Positions 23,083 through 32,523 of a stretch of 64,000 nt of DNA are shown here, piece by piece. How positions within the stretch are numbered: position 1 is the stretch's first letter; each line of letters opens with the position of its first letter. The DNA lies in NCBI RefSeq assembly GCF_029168945.1, contig NC_083601.1, positions 30,927,660-30,991,659 of the forward strand. Reading direction: 5' to 3'. Below the pieces are notes generated by a model that saw nothing but the letters and a program-made list of their open reading frames with translations, was not told where the DNA came from and searched no databases. The DNA is from Cannabis sativa (Eukaryota > Streptophyta > Magnoliopsida > Rosales > Cannabaceae). Made by a program: the position numbers and the translations under genes.

Positions 23083-24128
23083 TTAAGATTTAACGTGATA
23101 TTCACTTTTGCAGATGGTTGTTCTTCAAATTTTATATCCTCGAAATTGGGAGGTTGATTATTGGAAGACCAATTGTGAGGGTGAGGTCCCCACAGTGGAA
23201 ATGGGCTTGGATGAGGTTGAAGAAACACAAGCTGGGGAGCAAGATTCGACTGCATTCGAGACCCAAGCAAGACGGGTGGCAGAGTATGTGGAAAGTACAA
23301 ATATTATTCCACCATCCTCACCCAAAACTGCACCAGACCCCTCCACATCTACAACTGTGCCCCCAACCCCTGTCTCTGTGCCGCCAACCGCTGCTGCAGC
23401 CAATGAGTATGAGTACCTCTTATTGGCTAAGAGATTGGAGAAGGTAGAAGCGCAACAACTTGCGATTCTCACTGCCCAGACTGAGATGAAGGCTGACTTC
23501 AAGAGATGTCAGAAAGAGATGAAGAATCTTATCATGGATCAAATTGCGACCGTGATAAGTTTGTTACAGAAGCAGCCTTCGAAGCCGACACAACCATCAG
23601 GGCCGGCACATCAATCATCGCCAACACATCCATCAGCCACGGCAGAGCCATTACAGACGATACATCTGTCACCGCTGAGAGATGATGATGATGATGATGA
23701 TGTCTACCCAGAAGATTTGCAACCTGACGTATGTGAGGTTCCTTCTACTCCTGCAAACGCCATTGTGATTTCCCTGGGTGATACAGAATCTCAGGATGTG
23801 GAAGAGTTGCAGGGGCCACCAGCTGGGGTGGACTTCTGCAGGGTTAGGCGAAAGCGGAAGCCGGTTTTCTTGAAGGACTACACAGCTGGGAAGAAGAAAC
23901 AACGACATGGGCCCGTGGTAGTAGACACAGTGAAACCGGCGGACTCCCGACTGTTAAAATTTTTCCAGAAGTGGATCACTTACGCTAGGGACAACGGTCG
24001 TCCTAAGGATGTTCACACTGGCGTAGCCACTCGATCATGGTTCGTCAAACTGATGGTGCTGGGAGAATGGCTCGACGATGCTGTAAGTTATTTCTTAACA
24101 GAATTAATTTATTGTGTTTTAAAATGTT

Positions 24129-24337
24129 TGTGCGACTTATATGCGATGTTTGCCTAACTACTTTCTGTTAAATCTTTATATGCAATTTTTATGCGATGTT
24201 TGTGCGATTATTAATTAATTTATGTATTATTTTTGCGACTTATGTGCGATTAATATGCGATTTTTGTGCGATTAATGAAACAATTTCGGTAATTTCTTGT
24301 GCGATTTCCTGCGATATTTGTGCGACATTTATGCGAT
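24129..24337 (+). repeat. GCGAT-motif array 3 (third intron of the ULP gene)
   Basis: About 12 copies in ULP sense, again confined to the intron that begins at the donor at 24083. Confidence 0.85.
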
Positions 24338-24949
24338 ACCTGTCTTACTGTTTTCTTTTGGAACACGGCAACTTGATGCCAGGGCGCACTTATTGAGAAG
24401 AAGACGGACCCTGTACCCACAAGTCTACACTCGAAAAGGTGTAGTTTTGGACACATCTGCTCCACAGATATTTGCCATGTATTGGAATTTCTATGAGGGT
24501 GACAAGAGCAAGATGAAATGGGATGAGGTCGTTATGAATTACGTGCAGGGGATAGAGCACAGGCACTTGCCATGTTGGGAGAACCAGGATTACATATACT
24601 TTGTTTTGAACCTTCCCAAAGAGCGCCACTGGGTGGCAGTTGAGGTGGATATTGACAACTGGGAGATCATTGTATATGATTCTGATATCGGTGCCACCCC
24701 TGAGGAAGCCATGAAGTCATATTTGAAGTCTTACAGCGAGCTATTTGCGAATCTAATTCGAGCTAGCAGTTATTTTCCATACAACAATTATGTACATCTG
24801 GTTGACTGCGGTGATCTCAGTCAGCTCCTACCCCTACATTATACACGAGCTACCTCTAAGGTTGCACCATAAACGGAGAGCAGGTGAATCTCTTTTTTTT
24901 ATATATATATATAATTTAAGTAATTTATTTAATTTTGCACTCCATTATG

Positions 24950-24988
24950 AATTACTTAACTTTTTTTTTTTTGAATAAATTACTTAAC
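24950..24988 (-). repeat. Tail-only retro-insertion with 11-bp target duplication inside the MULE
   Basis: AATTACTTAAC at 24950-24960 and 24978-24988 flanks a T run plus GAATA; on the minus strand this reads TATTCA followed by an A run. Confidence 0.65.
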
Positions 24989-25239
24989 TTGATTGTTGCT
25001 AATATTGACTAATTTTTTAATTTGTAGTGGCGATTGTGGAGTGTTTGCCATGGAGTACATTGAGCACTGCATGCTCGACCGATCGTTAGAGCTAGTTAAT
25101 GATGATAACATGCTCACCTTTAGACATAGGTGGTGTGTAGACTTATTTTACCAGAACTTGACATGGTAGTTTTATGTAATTTATTCTTATATACGCATCA
25201 ACTTTTGCAATTGTATTATATTATACCGTGAAATGTGAA

Positions 25240-25559
25240 ATCGCTCAACTGTCGCACATATATCGCATAGAAATTGCAAATATTATCAACGTTGAAATAA
25301 TAACTTGCTTAGCTCTCTAAAAATGTCGCACATACATCGCATAGAAATCGTAAAAAGTAGATAGCTAGTATATTAGGCATGTCACAATGAAATTGCCAAA
25401 TGTCGCTAGAAATCGCACAGGAATCGCAAATTAGCAATTAAAATAGTGAAGAAAATCGCACAATGTCGCATAGATATCGCATACAAATCGCAAAAAGCAA
25501 CATTAATGAAATATGAAGTCAAATCGCACAATAATCGCATAAAATCGCAAAAAGTCGCA
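25240..25559 (-). repeat. GCGAT-motif array 4 (between the two converging genes)
   Basis: About 16 copies, now as the reverse complement (ATCGCACA, ATCGCATA, GTCGCA). They read in the sense of the transposase gene and lie just past its stop codon at 25658, so they would be in its 3' UTR. Confidence 0.85.
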
Positions 25560-28170
25560 GACACATTTAAAATATCCATAACAATATTAAAGCTATAGTC
25601 CTGTTAAACAACAACCAGCAATACAACACATATTCATTTAAATATTAGAGAAACGGTTCAAACTCGAGCTTTGCATGTAGCTCTGTTGTGCCCTGCACCG
25701 TGACATGGCGAACAGTGACGAGGTTCCACTACGACCTGACCACTTGACGGTTGACGCTTCGTCGGTCTTCTACCTGCATTGCTCTTCCTAGGCCGACCTA
25801 CTGGTTTTTTCTCTACTGGTACCCCGATTCTTATGTTCTTGATGTGTTCTGGTAGTACCCACTCATCCTCCTCGCCAACAATATTAATTGTGGCATCGTA
25901 GATCTTCTTCCACGTTTCTTTTGTGTAATATGGAGAGCAAAGTGCGTACACGCTCACATTCTGACTAACTGCTGCGGCACATGCATGGGGACAAGGGATT
26001 TTGAGCGTTTGGAAAAGTCCGCAAGTTCATGTTCTCTCCACTAAGTTCACATCACCACCTCTCTCACCTTGAGGACTCGTACCAACGTTAAACAATTGAG
26101 CACCATTACGAAGGACACTCCTGAACATACCATCTTTGTGTTGATCCTTTAAATCATTTTCAAAAGTAGTAGCCAAAGGAGTAGCGCACTTACTAGCCTT
26201 TTCGAGACGAGAAGCAAACCAATTTTGAAGTGTGAACCTGATGAAGTCAACCAAAATAGTTACTGGATATTTTCTGAATTCTTCTGTCACCTTGTTGAAG
26301 CTTTCGGCAGCGTTGCTTGTCATTATGTTGTAACGATCGCCTGGACAATAAGGACAAGCCCACTTTTCAAACCCTATTTGCTCGACGTATGTAGCAATGG
26401 CAGTGTCCATCTGTTTCAGCACCTCAAAATGCCTATCAAATTTCGTCTTGTTCCATGCGTAAGCTGCAAGCCATATTTGCTGGTTGCATACATCAGTCTT
26501 AAACTTGTGAACGACATTCATGGTAATATGCTTGAAGCATGCACAGTGGCATGCTTCTGGGAAAACAACATCAACAGCATGTTCAATGCTTTGATGCCTA
26601 TTTGATATGAACATAAGATTTTCAACCTCACCAATGGCTTCCTTCAACTTCCGCAAGAAATACTTTCAAGAGTCATGATTCTCACTGTCAACAATTGCAA
26701 AGGCTACCGGAAATAATTGGTTGTTTGCATCGTACACAACAGCAACTAACAGTGTTCCCCCATACTTCGTCTTCAAGAATGTTCCGTCGATATTAATCAC
26801 AGGACGACAGAACTTAAATCCCTTCCTACAAGCATCGAGTGACCAGAAACAGTACTTGAACCGGTTATCCTCGCTAACAATGTCAGTAATAGTACCCAGA
26901 TTCTTCTGTTCCAGCATGTAGAAGTAACCATATAACTTCGTTTAAGATTCTGCTGGACTACCTCTCTTGTACATAACTGTCTTCTCTCTACATCTCCAAG
27001 CTTTCTCATAGCTCATCTTGATGCCATATTCATCAAACATATCCCTCTGTATGTCTTTTGCCTTGTAGTTAGATCCATCTGATGTGTACTTGTTCTTAAT
27101 AATGTGACCAATAACCCACGGTGCTCCTTGCCGGTGATCAGAATGTCTAGAATCCGAGTTACATGTGTGTTCGTTGTGACACACAGTAACCTCAAACATG
27201 TCACAAAGTGCCTTCTTCTTCCCCCTTAATCTCCATTTACAATTTTCATCCTTACAAGTAACGTAAAACACATCAGTGCCAGACTTACTTACCATCCACT
27301 CAAAATTATTTTTCAGTGCATACCTTCCCACTACATTCTTCAATTCTTCCTTGTTTTTGTACAACTTGCCAAGATATATCTCCCCTGAAGGCGTACAACT
27401 AAGAGATGTTGTATACACATTATTTTCCTCTATGTCTTCCCTTGTCCACACAAGAGGTTTGAATTTAGTAGAAACTTCAAATTCAAATACAGGAGCACTA
27501 TCAGAAGGACCTGGCCGACTGCTACTAGTTCTTGGTGTTTGGCGATTCTCACTACGGGGGTTCTTCTTTGTCGCTCTACTTGGTTGCTTGGAGTTAGTTC
27601 CATCCTCAGGGGAGGTACATCTGTAGCCACATCATCTTCCACACCCAAATCAACCACAGGATCATTGTCGTAAAAAGGAGCATCGAACTCATCTGAATGA
27701 TCAAATTCGATACCCACTCTCTCATCATCTACATTAGTGCCAACTTGCTCGTCCAAACCAACTCCCAAATCAGTTTCTGGGACAAAGGTCCCAACAACAC
27801 TTCTAGGGGTTACATTTCGGGGAGTCTACTCCAAATTCACATTCTTCTTCACCTTAGTCACAAATAGTTGCAACTAAGTTGTCCACACTGATTTTTTCCT
27901 TCATGCTCAAGAACACTCGTAGTTGACTATCTTTCACTAAAACCTCAGGTGGAAACTTAGTGCATTTTATGTACATGTAAAGAAATTCTAACTTCAATTC
28001 ATACACCAAGGGGTCCACCTCCAACTCCTCATGCAAAACTTCACGCAACTTTTTCAGTGTACAGTCAATGTCCAATATCAATGTCTTACTTTTTGAGGAA
28101 TCAAATACCCAGTTGAAACCCTCCAAAGTCCAAACGCCATCATACAGTACAGGCACAAATACAGATGAAT

Positions 28171-28686
28171 CTGTCCCAAAGAAATACAAACAAACTTACA
28201 TTTAAAAATCAGCATACTATATCGCACACTAAATCGCACATGCTTCTACTAATGTCGCACAATATCGCCTTAAGCTAACATAATATAAACCAGTTATAAT
28301 GCCGCACAATAATCGCACAACAAAGGAAACAAATCGCATAAAGTCGCACAATATCACATAGTCAACAAAATCGCATAACGATGCACAACATGTCGCACAC
28401 AAATCGCCAAACATCAATATCGCACAGAAAATCGTACAATAATCGTTCAAAGTCGCCAAAATTAATCATGTCATCCCTAACCTCAGATTTCTCATGACAC
28501 CCCACAAAACATCGCATATTGTCGCATAAAATCGCAAAAAACAAAAAAAACCCAGAAAAACACAGACTGATAGCAACAAACTCTACCTCCATTTCAATGA
28601 CACAAAAGTCACAAATTACAACTAACAACGTTCAGATCCATGCAATTCAACAAAAAACTACACTATTTACTAAGAAAAACACTTAC
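28171..28686 (-). other. First intron of the transposase gene
   Basis: The donor GTAAGT follows ATGG and the acceptor ends GGGACAG before ATTCATCTG. Joining restores one frame from a minimal first coding exon. The intron is largely made of array 5 of the GCGAT motif. Confidence 0.7.
28219..28532 (-). repeat. GCGAT-motif array 5 (first intron of the transposase gene)
   Basis: About 15 copies on the minus strand (seen on plus as ATCGCACA, GTCGCATA, ATCGCAAA), that is, in the sense of the transposase transcript. Confidence 0.85.
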
Positions 28687-28911
28687 CCATTGCTTTGTTG
28701 AGTGAGGTGGACGTTGAGGGTGAAAATGGTGGAGGTGGCAGTCGGTCGGGACAGGGAGCGTTTAGGGTGGCACTCGGCGGAGTCGGCGGCAGTGATAGAG
28801 AGAGAGTGCGTGGAGAGAGGGAGAAGGAGGCAAAATTTTTTGGGTTAGAGGAGAGGGGTATTTTGGGGTCACCAATGAAAGATTAGGATAGTTACAAAAT
28901 TTTTAGGAGGG

Positions 28912-28964
28912 TGGTATAGTTAAACACCATTAGTCATTTTCAAGCATAAAATGTCAAATTTTCC
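28912..28964 (-). repeat. Right terminal inverted repeat of the MULE
   Basis: The reverse complement begins GGAAAATTTGACATTTTATG and contains AATGGTGTTTAACTATACCA, matching the left end. Confidence 0.88.
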
Positions 28965-28973
28965 TTTTTTATA
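28965..28973. repeat. Right 9-bp target site duplication of the MULE
   Basis: TTTTTTATA, identical to 20590-20598. T-rich sequence makes a partial chance match easy, but it falls exactly at the TIR boundary on both sides. Confidence 0.88.
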
Positions 28974-29004
28974 TTATTATTATATTATATCTAATAATAT
29001 TTAT

Positions 29005-29216
29005 ATATGATTTTGTCCCGTTATTGTACTTTCACGGAATGTAATCCGTGATGTACGGCAACCGTCAGATGAGGGAGTTATTTGATCTGACGGTTGAGAT
29101 TGATCTAGGGGTATTAGGGTTAAAAAGTAGAAACGTACCCTGACACTTATTTAATGTACCCGAAGATCCATCTAATGTACCATTCCGTGAAAGTACATCA
29201 TGGGACAAAATCATAT
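29005..29216. mobile_element. MITE of about 212 bp with 35-bp inverted ends
   Basis: Left ATATGATTTTGTCCC and GTACTTTCACGGAATG pair with right CATTCCGTGAAAGTAC and GGGACAAAATCATAT. An inner palindrome (ACCGTCAGAT ... ATCTGACGGT at about 29069-29096) adds a second hairpin. No coding capacity and no clear target duplication, so the superfamily is open. Confidence 0.8.
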
Positions 29217-29619
29217 CCCTATATATATCTATACATAAGAAAACAATACTGTGCACCAAGGGATGCAAATTTGTTTCACTAGGAAAGAAATTTAGTCAAT
29301 TTTATTTCATGATTATTTATGTTGCAGTTATTTAAGAACTTTTGTAAAATTGTGAGAAATACATAAAATTTTAAAATACTGAAAATAAGATTCAAATAGT
29401 TTATTACACTCAGTTATTCAAGAACTTCTATAAAATTGTGAAAAATGCAAAAAAAATTATAACGCTGAAAATAAGATTCAAATAATTTGTTATATGCGGG
29501 CCTTTTTAATTTTATACGCGTGCAAAATAAACTATTTAAATATTATTTTATACATTGTGATTGGAATGAAAGAGACTATAACACCATATTTATTTAGTAT
29601 TAGTGCAACACCAAATTTA

Positions 29620-29861
29620 GGTATTGGTTGAGATAATAAAAACATAAACATAGGAATATAATAAAATTTAAAATGCATAAAAATAATATAAAAAATAATT
29701 ATTTTTCTTTTCTTTTCTTACATTAAAATTTTTTTTAAAAATAATTCAAAACGGAATAGTCATTCTACAAAAATAATAAAAAAAAAATATTTTGAAATTT
29801 CAAACAAATAATGAAATAAAAATGAATTCATTTCCATTTCATAATCTCCAACCAAAAGGTC
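29620..29861. mobile_element. MITE, same family as the one in the pyruvate kinase gene
   Basis: Imperfect ends (GTATTGGTTGAGATAAT on the left; CCATTTCATAATCTCCAACC on the right) and an interior with TAAAATTTAAAATGCATAAAAA shared with 45947-46253, followed in both by a T-rich run and TTACATT. Both copies end with CACCTTAG just outside the right end. Boundaries are approximate. Confidence 0.6.
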
Positions 29862-29979
29862 ACCTTAGTGTTGATGCCTTTGGCCTAAAAAATTGTTGAT
29901 GCCCTAATTTTTTATTATTATTTTTTTTAAGAAAAAAAAATGGAAATTGAGGCATTAGCTCCCAATTTAAAGAAAATAA

Positions 29980-31146
29980 GGGAAATTTGCGGCAAAAGTC
30001 CTCAAAAAGTTCAGTTTGATACAGATAAGTCCCCAACCTCGAAAAATAGCAGTGATAGTCCTCAAGCTCATGATTTTTATTTGTCCGTTAGTCTTAATGT
30101 TAACTGCTCCGTTTATTTTTTAAAATTGCCACGTGTCAAAATATTATTGGTCCAAATTATTAGTTTAATTTTAAAAAATAAAAATAAATAAATAAATTAA
30201 TTAAAAATAATTTTCTTTTTCTTTTTCTTTTTCTTTCTTTTCCTCTTCTTCGTCTTCTTCTTCTTTTTCTCACTGCTATAGATGCAACCAAACCCTAACC
30301 CTAATTCTAACCACAACCCTAACCCTAATTCTAACCACTCCGCAGTTGCCGCCAACACCAGCAGTTGAAACGGTTCCAGAATCACAGCCCCAACAGCCTC
30401 ACCTGGAGCGACGGCTTCACGACCAGAACCAGTAAAAGGAGAAACGGTGCCTCCCATGACTTGGTTTTGGGTTTCTAATTCCTCACAGACGGTCCTATTA
30501 GATGCAGCGAGCACACTCACTTTAGTTAGTCCACCTCACTCTACTCTCAACGACATCAGTTCCTCACCGATGGTAACCATTACACTGGACAATGTTACCA
30601 CCGACCTCAACGATCTCAACTGGGAAGAGTGTTCGCTAGGGTTGGAGGGGCACCAGTAAACAAATCATCAAATGAAGCTTGGGTCCTCTGAAATCCTGTC
30701 GAGAATTTGGGGCCAAGAAAACAACCAAGTTTGGGTATTTGAGTATTTCGAGCTTGACTTTTTTTTTTTGTTTGAGGGTATTTGGGTTGTGATTGCAACC
30801 CAAGTTTGGGTCGTGGCTATGCGTGGTGGTGGTGGTGGTTTGGGGTTGGGGGTCGATGGCTTCTGGCAGTGAGAAGAAGAAGACGAAGAAGAAGAAAAGA
30901 ATGAAAAAGAAAAAGAAAATTATTTTAATTAATTAATTTATTTTTATTTTTTAAAATTAAAATAATAATTTGGACCAAAAATATTTTGACACGTGGCAAT
31001 TTTAAAAAAATAAACGGAGCAATTAACATTAGGACTTACAGACAAATAAAAATTATGAGCTTGAGGACTATCACCGCTATTTTTTGAAGTTGGGGACTTA
31101 TCTGTATCAAACTGAACTTTTTGAAGACTTTTGCCACAAATTTTCC
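29980..31146. mobile_element. Non-autonomous MULE with inverted repeats of about 290 bp
   Basis: The left arm (29980-30276) and right arm (30866-31146) pair over almost their full length: GGCAAAAGTC, TTTGATACAGATAAGTCCCC, GCCACGTGTCAAAATAT, then an A/T-rich stretch, then a TTC/GAA tract ending CTCACTGC. The ends read GGGAAATTTG and, on the other strand, GGAAAATTTG, the same terminus as the large MULE at 20599. The flanks AGAAAATAA (29971-29979) and AAAAAATAA (31147-31155) match at 8 of 9 bases, fitting a 9-bp target duplication. The 590-bp core has no recognisable protein and begins with telomere-like AACCCTAACCCTAA units. It could be captured host DNA (a Pack-MULE) but no source gene is recognised. 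Confidence 0.82.
30287..30337 (+). repeat. Telomere-like AACCCTAA units inside the long-TIR element
   Basis: Two blocks of AACCCTAACCCTAATTCTAA separated by CCACA. Short degenerate telobox-like units, not a true telomeric array. Confidence 0.75.
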
Positions 31147-31246
31147 AAAAAATAATGATAATAGGCCTTAGGTTGCACCTAAATTTGGCTCATAATCGAG
31201 CTTTTTATTGTTGTTTCCAGGCAACTAGGTTAAACATCAGTTCTTA

Positions 31247-31942
31247 GGGCTTCTCCAAGGAGCCATCAAAACACTATATTTAGTGTGAGATTTTCTCCAA
31301 GGACACGGCATCTACGGCTGCATATTGCCGTTTGTGCTACAGTGCACGGTATATATGCAGTGCACTGTAGCACACTGCATTTTTTTTTTCATTTTTTTTA
31401 TATATTTAATAATTATATATATTATTATTTATATTTATAAAATTACAATACATTTTTTTAAAGTAGTGCATTGATATACTCTTACTTGTTTTGGATCCGA
31501 AATTTTTTTTAGTTTATTTTTTTTTATGATCATGTACATTATAATTATTTAAGACATCCAGTATGTTATTGAAAAATTCGAAAAAATTTAACATGCCGAA
31601 AAAAAGATTCAAACTGTATGTTATATGTTTGACTTCTTTATTTAGAAGGGTACATTATAAAAGTATATTTTAATTTATTGTGTGTAAATTTAAATGTGAA
31701 TACCATAAATTAATTTTATATTAATAAAATTAAATTTTCAATTTAAAAGTGATGCACTAATTATTATTTAAATATAACAATTGATATAATATTAATTTTA
31801 TTAATTTTATTAAAAAATAATATAATAATAAAAAATATTTTTTAGTGTAATTTTTGGTGTTATGGTTGGAGAGAAAATAATTTTTAACACTAAATTTGGT
31901 AATAGTGTAACATCAAATTTGATGTTATCTTTGGAGATGCTC
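31247..31942. mobile_element. Harbinger-like MITE with TTA target duplication
   Basis: Left end GGGCTTCTCCAAGGAG, right end (reverse complement) GAGCATCTCCAAAGATAAC; both are preceded or followed by TTA (31244-31246 and 31943-31945). Internal inverted runs (ACACTATATTTAGTGT; AACACTAAATTTGG) support a MITE. A TTA duplication points to PIF/Harbinger. The A+T-rich interior has no coding capacity. Confidence 0.7.
31333..31374. repeat. Perfect 15-bp hairpin within the MITE
   Basis: TGTGCTACAGTGCAC (31333-31347) and GTGCACTGTAGCACA (31360-31374) are exact reverse complements with a 12-base loop. Confidence 0.95.
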
Positions 31943-32523
31943 TTATAGCTTTTTCATTGGAAATTGGGTAAGTCCACGTCAAGGGTGTTTAGCATTATAG
32001 GTTGCCCCTAGCAATGTTCATTCCAAAAGAGTTCAAAAATAGCTTCTTTTTGCCATGTTTCCACACACATTCTTCCCACATTGTAGATCCAATTGTGTTG
32101 CCACATTAATAATTATTATATATGCCGTGCCGTCCAACACAAATACACTTGTGTTATGAATTTAAAACTGAACATTGCTTATTATAATTAAAAATATAGT
32201 GCTGAGTATCATCAACCTTGAACATGTTGTTCACTTGCTTTTCACGGTGAATTAGATTCTTGTTTATGAGGGTTTCGCTTTATTCGGAGCACATTTTATG
32301 TGATAAAAACTTACTATATATTAAGCTGGAGTTGAAACTCAAGTCTACAGACCTATGTTGCTAAGAAAACATACATGAAATAATTTTTGTTACCAAAGGT
32401 GAAAAGTAGGTTATGAAAAAGAAAATGTAAAACTTCAAACCACCAGCCAAAAAAAAGCTCGAGAGAAGATTTTGTCTACAATATTCCGATGTTTGAGGTA
32501 TATTACAAGTCAAACCGAGTTAC

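Larger units (their letters stand above)
21741..25169 (+). pseudogene. Ulp1-like cysteine protease gene of the MULE (DUF1985 plus C48 peptidase), disrupted
   Basis: Reconstructed exons: 21741-22652, 23114-24082, about 24371-24890, 25028-25169. The first encodes a DUF1985-like domain (TPFGVFWNASELKFSG, EARFGRSEFGLITGL). The second is an acidic, Pro/Thr-rich linker plus RRKRKPVFLKDYTAGKKKQR, a possible nuclear signal. The last two form the Ulp1 domain: His in KERHWVAVEVDI, Asp in IIVYDSDIG, Cys in GDCGVFAMEYIEH. Intact family members remove SUMO-like tags. Exon 1 has in-frame stops at 22260-22262, about 22498, about 22504 and about 22548. All four are explained by C-to-T or G-to-A changes (CAG, CAA, TGG and probably CGA originally). 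There is also a TAA at about 24870 and a frame change around 24790-24840. The start of the third exon is unclear because no good acceptor is in frame. It is not translatable as it stands. Confidence 0.85.
25658..28690 (-). pseudogene. MuDR-type MULE transposase gene, disrupted
   Basis: Minus-strand order: a 4-nt first coding exon (ATG G at 28690-28687), an intron (28686-28171) and an exon from 28170, giving a start MDSSVFVPVLYDGVW. Then come an acidic stretch, a MuDR N-terminal domain (ENCKWRLRGKKKALCDMFEV), the MULE DDE domain (NIDGTFLKTKYGGTLLVAVV; SNAAESFN), a SWIM zinc finger (CGLFQTLKIPCPHACAAA) and a C-terminal zinc knuckle CSPCHGAGHNRATC. Stops at 26942-26944, 26666-26668 and 26027-26029 lie in one frame; context suggests Tyr, Trp and Cys codons were lost, the last being the first SWIM cysteine. 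A further TAA is at 27854-27856, with frame changes near 27815 and 27600-27650. The second catalytic Asp is Asn (FISNRHQS; AAT for GAT). The gene is inactive, but its domain order is complete. Confidence 0.88.
20599..28964. mobile_element. Mutator-like transposon with ULP and transposase genes (Kaonashi-like), decayed
   Basis: The 8,366-bp element is bounded by imperfect terminal inverted repeats (20599-20644 and 28912-28964) that start GGAAAATTT and share AATGGTGTTTAA and TATACCA, with one 7-bp indel. The flanking 9-mers are identical. Inside are two convergent genes: a Ulp1-like cysteine protease gene with a DUF1985-type N-terminal domain (+) and a MuDR-type transposase gene (-). Arabidopsis Kaonashi MULEs also carry ULP-like genes (recalled). 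Both genes contain several stops and frame changes, so this copy cannot move unaided, but both ends and the target duplication are intact. Large arrays of a GCGAT-centred motif fill its non-coding parts. Confidence 0.9.

Noticed and set aside
24790..24978. Separate 62-codon gene at the end of the ULP region
   Set aside because: Its first half continues the Ulp1 domain in a shifted frame (PYIIHELPLRLHHKRR), so it marks a frame change in the pseudogene rather than a gene.
22260..26944. Recoded or read-through stops in the MULE genes
   Set aside because: TAG, TAA and TGA all occur and frame changes and active-site losses accompany them; decay is simpler than recoding.
30287..30337. Interstitial telomere
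   Set aside because: Only a few degenerate AACCCTAA units within a transposon core, too short and irregular for telomeric DNA.
30197..30872. Open frames inside the long-TIR element, including Lys-rich and Gly-rich peptides
   Set aside because: They come from the TTC/GAA arms and low-complexity core and lack any domain signal.
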